Shown here piece by piece: positions 1 to 4,575 of a stretch of DNA of 6,080 bases. The notes beneath the pieces were generated by a model, which saw only the letters and a program-made list of their open reading frames with translations, was not told where the DNA came from and did no database searches. Made by a program: the position numbers and the translations under genes. How positions within the stretch are numbered: the first letter of the stretch is position 1; each line of letters opens with the position of its first letter. Source of the stretch: Nitrososphaerota archaeon (GTDB lineage: Archaea; Thermoproteota; Nitrososphaeria; Nitrososphaerales; CADDZS01). The stretch is taken from contig JAPCJV010000123.1 of NCBI GenBank assembly GCA_027886785.1, forward strand, positions 1-6,080. The letters are read 5' to 3'.

Positions 1-248
1 AAGACAACTGGTATCCAAAATCTCTTCTTTTTCAATTTGTGGTGAAACAGTAGCGCACCTAAGATGATTCCGGGGAATCCTCCGATCAGCGAGAGGATCC
101 ACAGTGAACCCTCGTTAACTCGTCTTTTCTGCAATTTTGAGGAGATCTTGTCAAATCCCATGAAAATGAGCGCGATCAAGGTGAAAAATGAGATCCAGTA
201 CGTCAGACCCATTACAAGATCCCAGGATACCAAAAAACTTCTATCCAA
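1..248 (-). CDS. DUF1294 family small membrane protein (C-terminus cut by window edge)
   Basis: Reading the minus strand from 248 gives an open frame of 82 codons that runs off the left edge. It has a hydrophobic helix (about residues 15-31), a short basic loop, then a second hydrophobic stretch with the pattern LSLIGGFPGIILGALLFHHK followed by K/R and F. The R..E..L....GG.PG...G...F.HK pattern is typical of DUF1294, a short two-helix membrane family of unknown function. Start choice is open. TTG at 248 has GAGG 8 bases upstream (257-260), matching other TTG starts in this window. ATG at 212 is closer to the usual family N-terminus but has only a weak GGGATC before it. No function can be assigned. 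The family call is confident, the start is not. Confidence 0.8.
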   Translation of the reverse strand, partial: MDRSFLVSWDLVMGLTYWISFFTLIALIFMGFDKISSKLQKRRVNEGSLWILSLIGGFPGIILGALLFHHKLKKKRFWIPVV

Positions 249-271
249 GTTTCATGCCTCTTTCAGGGTCG

Positions 272-298
272 ATATATACCTACAAAATATTTTTTTGC
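272..298 (-). promoter_or_regulatory. Likely archaeal TATA region for the DUF1294 gene
   Basis: On the minus strand this stretch reads as an A-rich run, then AATATTTTG, then GGTATATATC. The TATATA (273-278) is centred about 28 bases before the TTG at 248. The AAATATTTT (284-293) is about 40 bases before it. Either could be a TATA box with the A-run as a BRE element. The second placement would keep the GAGG ribosome site inside the transcript. This is inferred from spacing and composition only. Confidence 0.45.
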
Positions 299-599
299 GA
301 GCTTTTTCTAGGAAAAGCTTTGAACTTAGTTTGCTAATTCCAGTCAGAGCTACAAGATCTCGTTTTTCAAATTCTACGGTAAGGTTTTGCTTCGGCTTAA
401 AACGCAGTTCGAATGACGCCTAAATATTCAATGCACCGAAAGTGGAGACTTTAGAAGTTCTGAGACTCAGAGAAAAAAATCGGGAGGTCTCAAAGTACGA
501 ATTATGTTCGCTAAAATTGGAGAGTTAGTTCCTCCTAGTAAATCGTACCTTCGATCGCCAGAATCGGCGTCCTGTCTAGAATCCAGCGTTCATAAGTCC

Positions 600-606
600 T
601 TTAAAT
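600..606 (+). promoter_or_regulatory. TATA-like box for the membrane protein gene
   Basis: TTTAAAT at 600-606 matches the archaeal TATA consensus and is centred about 38 bases before the TTG at 641. With the usual spacing of about 26 bases, transcription would begin near 630, leaving a leader of about 11 bases. That fits the lack of a Shine-Dalgarno site before this gene. Inferred from the sequence only. Confidence 0.45.
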
Positions 607-640
607 CAAATGAGGGTCTTTTTTCTTTAGTGCGTGAATT

Positions 641-1060
641 TTGGGAGCGACCGTACTAGTCCCCCTAACTTCGGTCCTTTACGTTTTGGCACTTGCTTCC
701 TTTGCAATTGCGGGTTATTACGGATTCCAATTGACCCGACATGCTCGAAAAGCGAAGGTGATGATCATGATGACGCAGGATGGTCCAGAATCCATCGTCG
801 GCGGGATAGTAATCCTCGCCCTGTCCCAGATCATGAATCTCGTCCAGTCTATTGTGGTTTTGCAGAATTCTCAGTTCGCTAGCTTGTTTGATGTTATCTC
901 GGTTACCCTGCTTGTAAGTTCCGCGGTCATGTTTGCAATTGGTTTCCACAAGATGTACGCTGTGTATCTAAATGAACGGCTGAAAGTGAAAGTCAAGAGC
1001 GCCCTGGAAGAGCTTGCCAGCGAACAAGAAGTTGCAGAGTGGCAAGACAAGCTGCGCTAG
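641..1060 (+). CDS. Unidentified small membrane protein, three predicted helices
   Basis: I do not recognise this 139-residue protein. Three hydrophobic segments are visible, at about residues 7-30, 52-73 and 82-105. A basic loop (RHARKAK) follows the first, and the last leads into a charged, probably helical tail (about 110-139) rich in Lys and Glu with no further membrane segment. No catalytic motif or cysteine pattern is seen. TTG at 641 is the first usable codon after an in-frame TGA at 635-637, and the next Met (residue 41) would remove helix one, so the TTG is preferred. There is no Shine-Dalgarno site, and the TTTAAAT box at 600-606 suggests a very short leader. Only 58 bases separate it from csaA, so the two may share a transcript. 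A sensor or scaffold role would be speculation. Confidence 0.75.
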   Translation: MGATVLVPLTSVLYVLALASFAIAGYYGFQLTRHARKAKVMIMMTQDGPESIVGGIVILALSQIMNLVQSIVVLQNSQFASLFDVISVTLLVSSAVMFAIGFHKMYAVYLNERLKVKVKSALEELASEQEVAEWQDKLR

Positions 1061-1097
1061 CTTAATCGAAATCTAGTTTACTCCTCAAAGCCCTCGC

Positions 1098-1112
1098 TTC
1101 TCCTCAGGAGAG
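1098..1112 (+). promoter_or_regulatory. Shine-Dalgarno site inside a small inverted repeat, upstream of csaA
   Basis: AGGAG at 1106-1110 stands 8 bases before the TTG at 1119 and decides that start. The same bases form the right arm of a short hairpin: TTCTCC (1098-1103) pairs with GGAGAG (1107-1112, one T-G wobble) around a three-base loop. The hairpin could partly mask the ribosome site, but a six-pair stem with a triloop may be only marginally stable. Confidence 0.55.
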
Positions 1113-1118
1113 TTTTAC

Positions 1119-1463
1119 TTGGGGCAGATACTGTACGAAGACTTTGACAAGGTGGACATGCGAGTGGGAAAGATCATTGAAGCAGAGGATTTTCCGCTCG
1201 CGAGAAAACCCGCATATCGCCTGAAAGTAGATTTTGGTCCAGAAATTGGGATCAAGAAATCGAGTGCCCAGCTAACGGCGCGCTACAAGAAAGAGGATCT
1301 ACTGGAAAAGAAAGTAATCGCCGTGGTCAACTTTCTTCCAAAACAGGTCGCTAATTTTATCTCCGAAGTGCTGGTGCTTGGCGTAAGCGATTCGGCGGGT
1401 GGAATTATTCTCCTCGATCTCGAAAATACTAACGACGCGTCCATTGGATCTCGAGTGCACTAG
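1119..1463 (+). CDS. csaA: CsaA-type tRNA-binding-domain (EMAP/OB-fold) protein
   Basis: This 114-residue protein matches the small stand-alone OB-fold family of Bacillus subtilis CsaA (about 110 residues) over its whole length. Clear landmarks are FDKVDMRVGKIIEAEDFP (9-26), DFGPEIGIKKSSAQLT (38-53), VIAVVNF (66-72) and SEVLVLG (82-88). CsaA forms a dimer and has been described as a chaperone linked to protein export. The fold is also the tRNA-binding domain found appended to methionyl- and phenylalanyl-tRNA synthetases, so nucleic-acid binding is equally possible; the sequence cannot separate these roles. The start is TTG, supported by AGGAG 8 bases upstream. The gene ends one base from the stop codon of the convergent MoeZ-like gene. 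It may be co-transcribed with the membrane protein 58 bases upstream. Confidence 0.92.
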   Translation: MGQILYEDFDKVDMRVGKIIEAEDFPLARKPAYRLKVDFGPEIGIKKSSAQLTARYKKEDLLEKKVIAVVNFLPKQVANFISEVLVLGVSDSAGGIILLDLENTNDASIGSRVH

Positions 1464-1467
1464 ATCA
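1461..1467. other. Tail-to-tail stop codons with one base between
   Basis: The csaA stop TAG is 1461-1463 and the stop of the opposing gene (TGA on minus) is 1465-1467. Only base 1464 lies between, so neither transcript can end without entering the other gene. On the plus strand the first T-run after csaA is six T at 1534-1539, antisense to the rhodanese domain. On the minus strand no T-run longer than four was seen within about 65 bases after the stop. Confidence 0.9.
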
Positions 1468-2922
1468 GTATCTCGGAAGAGACGGATCTACTTCCAACGC
1501 CCAGGCTTCGACTCCACCTTCCAGATTCCTGACTTTTTTGTAGCCAATGCCTCGAAGGAAATCAGTCGCCCTCGCGCTCCGCGCGCCCGTGTGGCAATAA
1601 GCTACGATCTCATCAGCAGAGTCTAATTCGTTGACTCTTTCAGGAAGATCCCGCAATGGGATTAATTTGGACCCTTCAAGGTGAACGATGTCCCACTCAT
1701 GCGGTTCCCGTACATCCAAGAGAAGTACTCTTTTTCCTTCTTTCAGCTCCTGGCTCAGAGCGACCGGCATAACCGAGGCAACCTCGGGTTGTTTCTCAAT
1801 GCCGCAGAAAGCCTCATAGTCAATCAGCTTCGTGATCTCGGGGTTCGGCGAGCACACCGGGCAGTTGGGGTTCTTCCGGATCTTCAGTTCGTCGAAGGTC
1901 ATCCCGAGCGCGTCATACACCAGCAAGCGTCCCACTAGGGATTCGCCTCGTCCCAAAATTAATTTCACGGCTTCGGTTGCCTGAATCAGACCTACTAATC
2001 CCGGGAGCAAACCCAGTACTCCCCCTTCTGCGCAGGATGGAACGAGGCCGGGAGGAGGGGGTTTAGGATAGAGACACCGATAGCACGGGCCTCCGTTCTT
2101 GGGATCAAATACAGTCGCCTGTCCCTCGAAACGAAAGATGCTCGCGTACACATTGGGCTTGCCCAAGATCACACAAGCGTCATTAGTAAGATACCGCGCG
2201 GGAAAATTATCAGTACCGTCAACGATTACATCGTACTCCTTGAAGATTTCTAGGGCGTTGTCTGAGCTCAGGGGCTCTTCGTACGTTTTGATAATCGTGT
2301 TGGGGTTCGCTTGCAGCAATCGCTCCTTGGCTGTCTGGACTTTGGATTTCCCCACGTCCTTTTCGGTGTAGAGAATCTGGCGATGCAGATTAGTCTCGTC
2401 CACGACGTCGAAATCGATCAAACCGAGAGTACCCACACCAGCTGCAGCGAGGTACAAAGAAGAAGGAGATCCCAGACCTCCAGTTCCAATGATCAGTACT
2501 CTTGCAGCTTTGAGCCTCCTTTGCCCCTCCATTCCAACATCGGGAATGATCAAATGTCTCCCGTATCTGCGGTACTCTCGCGGAGAGATCATTACTTTCC
2601 GATCGTCAATGTCTGGAATCACTAGGTTTCTCTCCTGAACACGGGATCCTCCCGCGATCGCAGGTACTATCCGAATAATATCGGATTCCTTTACCTTGGT
2701 TCCTTGCCCCTCGAGATATCGAATGTCCTCGTTGTTTAGGAAAATATTGACAAAATTTCTGAGGGTGCCTGTCTCGTCCACCAGATGCGTTGCGAGCTTT
2801 TTGTTGTCCTCCAGCAATGTTGCTAGAGCTTCGGACACCGTGTTTGCGCTGATTTCAACCTGAGCTTTCGATCCGCCTTCTGTGTACTGCCGCAGGGCGG
2901 TTGGAATGAGTACTTTAACCAA
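1465..2922 (-). CDS. moeZ: CysO-like sulfur carrier / MoeB-type E1 / rhodanese fusion (MoeZ-like)
   Basis: This 485-residue protein has three domains. Residues 1-92 are a beta-grasp carrier close to mycobacterial CysO: IPTALR near the start, NFVNIFLNNEDIRY (56-69), and IVPAIAGG ending at Gly91-Gly92. Residues about 115-365 are a MoeB/ThiF-type E1 that adenylates the carrier tail. Visible are the ATP loop GTGGLGS (146-152), Asn178, Arg181, Lys194, Asp238, zinc pairs Cys280/Cys283 and Cys354/Cys357, and the conserved Cys297 after a KPPPPG stretch. Residues about 385-485 are a rhodanese with active loop CHTGARS (Cys443), which carries persulfide sulfur. The E1 plus rhodanese layout is that of MoeZ/MOCS3. 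The start is TTG, with GGAGG 9 bases upstream; it overlaps the end of the JAMM gene by 8 bases. The fused carrier is odd because its Gly-Gly tail is internal. An internal ATG at 2592 (Met111) could in principle yield a free E1-rhodanese. Confidence 0.95.
   Translation of the reverse strand: MVKVLIPTALRQYTEGGSKAQVEISANTVSEALATLLEDNKKLATHLVDETGTLRNFVNIFLNNEDIRYLEGQGTKVKESDIIRIVPAIAGGSRVQERNLVIPDIDDRKVMISPREYRRYGRHLIIPDVGMEGQRRLKAARVLIIGTGGLGSPSSLYLAAAGVGTLGLIDFDVVDETNLHRQILYTEKDVGKSKVQTAKERLLQANPNTIIKTYEEPLSSDNALEIFKEYDVIVDGTDNFPARYLTNDACVILGKPNVYASIFRFEGQATVFDPKNGGPCYRCLYPKPPPPGLVPSCAEGGVLGLLPGLVGLIQATEAVKLILGRGESLVGRLLVYDALGMTFDELKIRKNPNCPVCSPNPEITKLIDYEAFCGIEKQPEVASVMPVALSQELKEGKRVLLLDVREPHEWDIVHLEGSKLIPLRDLPERVNELDSADEIVAYCHTGARSARATDFLRGIGYKKVRNLEGGVEAWALEVDPSLPRY
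2647..2652 (-). other. Internal Gly-Gly of the carrier domain, predicted processing site
   Basis: Codons GGA GGA encode Gly91-Gly92, the position where free CysO and MoaD proteins end. Translation continues in frame with Ser-Arg-Val-Gln and an 18-20 residue linker before the E1 helix that begins near Pro114. Adenylation and thiocarboxylate formation need a free carboxylate on the second Gly, so cutting between Gly92 and Ser93 is the simplest way for this domain to work. The cut itself is inference. Confidence 0.55.
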
Positions 2923-3412
2923 TTTTTGTTTCCTCCGTCACCATAAGTTCTTCCTGAATAAACTCACTTCGATCGTTCTTCAAGATCCAACTTTTCGCCT
3001 CCGCCGGAACTTTGTTCTTTACTGAAATCACCACGTAGGAAAGCGTCGGCCAAGCATAGACCATGTCAAACTGCGAGGGCTTTGCAGGAGCCTCTGGATG
3101 CGAGTGGTATATCCCCACGACCTCAAAACCCATTGACTCTGCCTCGTTTTCCACCTTCAAGTATTCCTTAGGATCTATGGTGTATCTATGATACCGCTCT
3201 TCTTTCTGAAAAATGTTGCTCATGCGTTTTGCCTCATTTACTCTTTTTATCCGGGAATTATCCTCGTAGGATCCTAACAACAGGCCACAACATTCTTCCG
3301 GGTACGACGATGCCGCGTGCGATTCCATCAGGGATGTGGTCTGTGGGTGCAATACAACCTTCGTCCGGGCTGGATTAAATTCTGTACCGGAATGCGCAGA
3401 TTCAGCGTTCAT
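2915..3412 (-). CDS. mec: JAMM/Mec-type metallopeptidase (M67 family)
   Basis: This 165-residue protein is a single JAMM (Mov34/MPN) domain. It shows the full zinc-site signature: Glu40 in EECCGLLLG, His103 and His105 in YHSHP, then Ser113 and Asp116 in SQFD. That is E...HxHx7SxxD with no missing ligand. In M. tuberculosis Mec removes cysteine from the CysO-cysteine adduct; archaeal JAMM proteins also remove ubiquitin-like SAMP proteins from targets. The position between a CysM-type synthase and a CysO/MoeZ fusion favours the cysteine role. ATG at 3412 is chosen because it lies 2 bases after the cysM stop (TAGACATG) and gives a normal-length domain. The frame stays open back to an ATG at 3517, but that would add 35 residues overlapping cysM. 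The stop overlaps the next gene by 8 bases. No separate ribosome site is obvious, so coupled translation is likely. Confidence 0.92.
   Translation of the reverse strand: MNAESAHSGTEFNPARTKVVLHPQTTSLMESHAASSYPEECCGLLLGSYEDNSRIKRVNEAKRMSNIFQKEERYHRYTIDPKEYLKVENEAESMGFEVVGIYHSHPEAPAKPSQFDMVYAWPTLSYVVISVKNKVPAEAKSWILKNDRSEFIQEELMVTEETKIG
2932..2936 (-). promoter_or_regulatory. Strong Shine-Dalgarno site inside the JAMM gene for the fusion gene
   Basis: The minus strand reads GGAGG at 2936-2932, then 9 bases, then TTG at 2922. The site lies within the Thr-Glu-Glu codons near the end of the JAMM gene. It is the strongest ribosome site in the window and is the main reason for choosing TTG as the start of the fusion gene. 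Confidence 0.8.
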
Positions 3413-3414
3413 GT

Positions 3415-4362
3415 CTACGGTGCCCCTACTTGCAAGTATTTCTCCGAGAGATATCTGCTGCCTTGGTCTGCGAAGATTCCAACGACCATGTTTCCAGAAG
3501 TTGTAAATCTCTGACATGCGGAATACGCGGCTCCGGAGGAAGTACCCACGAAAAGCCCTTGTTCTTTCGCGAGTTTCAACACCATTTTTTGAGCATCTTC
3601 AGTTTTGATAAACACCGTTTCATCCGGAAAGGTCTCGTCGAAAATCTTGGGCTTGATCGAGGATTCAATGTGCTTCAGTCCTTCTATCCCATGGAAGGGC
3701 CCGTCAGGCTCGACCGCAATAATTTGGATCTCGGGATTCAGCTCCTTCAATCTCTTTCCCGTTCCCATGATCGTACCTCCGGTTCCCACTCCAGCTACGA
3801 GATGAGTAATTTTTCTTGAAGTTTGATTCCAGATTTCTTCTGCCGTTCCAAAAAAGTGAGCCTGCCAGTTTGCTTCGTTGCTGTATTGATCCGTGTAGTA
3901 GTATTTCTCCGGAGATTTTTCGACTAGATCTCTCGCTACTCTGATTGCCCCATCAGACCCCTCCATAGGGTCAGAAAAGATAATGCTCGCTCCGTACAAT
4001 CGAAGCAGTTTTTGTCTCTCTATGCTTGCGCTCTCTGGCAGAACTATTGAAACCCTCAGCCCCAGAGACGCCCCGAAAGCTGCGAGAGAAATTCCGGTAT
4101 TTCCCGAACTCGAATCTAAAATGTCTCGCTTAAGATCGAGGATCCCATCATTCTGGATCGCGGTTTCCAGCATCTTCGCTCCTGCTCGATCCTTTACGGA
4201 TCCAGTGGGATTCAGAAACTCTGCTTTTGCAAAGATTTTGCCATTGGAGGAGCTGTTCGGAACAAGGGATATCAGTGGAGTATTTCCAATAGACCTGAGG
4301 AGAGAGATTTCGGATCCTCCTCTACCGGCTTGTTTCTCAAAACCTGAATTTACCGGCCGCAT
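3415..4362 (-). CDS. cysM: PLP-dependent cysteine synthase, CysM (O-phosphoserine/CysO) type
   Basis: This 315-residue fold-type II PLP enzyme makes cysteine from an activated serine and a sulfur donor. Landmarks are IGNTPL (25-30), the PLP lysine Lys57 in NPTGSVKDRAG, the substrate loop SSGNTG (85-90), the phosphate-binding GVGTGGT (191-197) and GTSSGAA (273-279), whose serine contacts the pyridine nitrogen. There is no C-terminal regulatory CBS domain. The loop GIEGLKHIE puts Lys230 where, by eye, O-acetylserine enzymes have Gly and mycobacterial CysM has the phosphate-binding Arg220. This hints at O-phosphoserine as substrate. The gene leads a tight operon with a JAMM protease and a CysO/MoeZ fusion, so a protein thiocarboxylate is the likely sulfur source, though free sulfide remains possible. 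AGGA lies only 2 bases before ATG, too close for a good ribosome site, so a leaderless start is plausible. Confidence 0.93.
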   Translation of the reverse strand: MRPVNSGFEKQAGRGGSEISLLRSIGNTPLISLVPNSSSNGKIFAKAEFLNPTGSVKDRAGAKMLETAIQNDGILDLKRDILDSSSGNTGISLAAFGASLGLRVSIVLPESASIERQKLLRLYGASIIFSDPMEGSDGAIRVARDLVEKSPEKYYYTDQYSNEANWQAHFFGTAEEIWNQTSRKITHLVAGVGTGGTIMGTGKRLKELNPEIQIIAVEPDGPFHGIEGLKHIESSIKPKIFDETFPDETVFIKTEDAQKMVLKLAKEQGLFVGTSSGAAYSACQRFTTSGNMVVGIFADQGSRYLSEKYLQVGAP

Positions 4363-4575
4363 ATTCCTACTCAGTTTCTTGCTTATCTAACGAAGATCGA
4401 TTATTGTGAAGTGAAGATTCCTGGACAGCCTTCATGCATAATTTTTCAGCTCAGATGAAAAAGATTGTGAGTAGTTACCTTACTTGGTGAAATGCATAAC
4501 GAAATCCGATCACTTACATGAATGAAACCGGCCGGAAACCTTTATTCTGATTGGGATAAGCCACTCGCTCAACTT
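4363..4575. promoter_or_regulatory. Divergent promoter region between cysM operon and MR/MLE gene
   Basis: This 213-base gap drives genes both ways. For the plus-strand gene, GGAAACC (4534-4540) followed by TTTATT (4541-4546) looks like a BRE plus TATA box centred about 32 bases before ATG 4576. For the minus-strand operon, the minus strand reads TTAGATAAGC (4381-4390), a weaker TATA candidate about 25 bases before ATG 4362. The octamer ATGCATAA occurs twice (4434-4441 and 4492-4499), 58 bases apart, and may be a regulator site or chance. Confidence 0.45.

Larger units (their letters stand above)
249..640. other. Intergenic region between divergent genes
   Basis: No gene is convincing in these 392 AT-rich bases. 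The stretch separates the minus-strand DUF1294 gene from the plus-strand membrane protein and carries a TATA-like element at each end. In the middle there is an 11-base palindrome, CTGAGACTCAG (460-470). There is also a perfect hexamer inverted repeat, TGAGAC (461-466) with GTCTCA (487-492), around an A-rich loop. These could be an operator or an RNA hairpin. A second AT-rich box, TAAATATT, lies at about 421-428. Confidence 0.5.

Noticed and set aside
407..420. GTTCGAATG resembles a tRNA T-loop.
   Set aside because: The flanking bases do not form the five-pair T stem, and no acceptor, D or anticodon arm is found upstream.
64..423. A 119-codon plus-strand open frame.
   Set aside because: It runs antisense to the DUF1294 gene and through its promoter. 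The product has no domain signature, whereas the minus strand gives a clear family pattern.
504..659. A 51-codon open frame with ATG at 504, ending inside the membrane protein gene.
   Set aside because: Its serine-rich product has no recognisable domain, the nearest GGGAGG is 16 bases from the ATG, and it overlaps a better gene start.
2640..2660. A frameshift or sequencing error that fused a separate carrier and E1.
   Set aside because: Reading is continuous, both domains are intact and in frame with a sensible linker, and no stop or start codon is disrupted at the junction. A lost stop codon cannot be fully excluded from one sequence.
3413..3517. A longer JAMM protein starting at ATG 3517.
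   Set aside because: It adds 35 residues with no family likeness that overlap the cysM coding end in another frame. ATG 3412, two bases after the cysM stop, gives a standard-length domain.
4522..4575. Earlier ATG at 4522 for the MR/MLE enzyme.
   Set aside because: The 18 extra residues do not resemble the family N-terminus, no ribosome site precedes the ATG, and the best BRE/TATA element (4534-4546) lies downstream of it.
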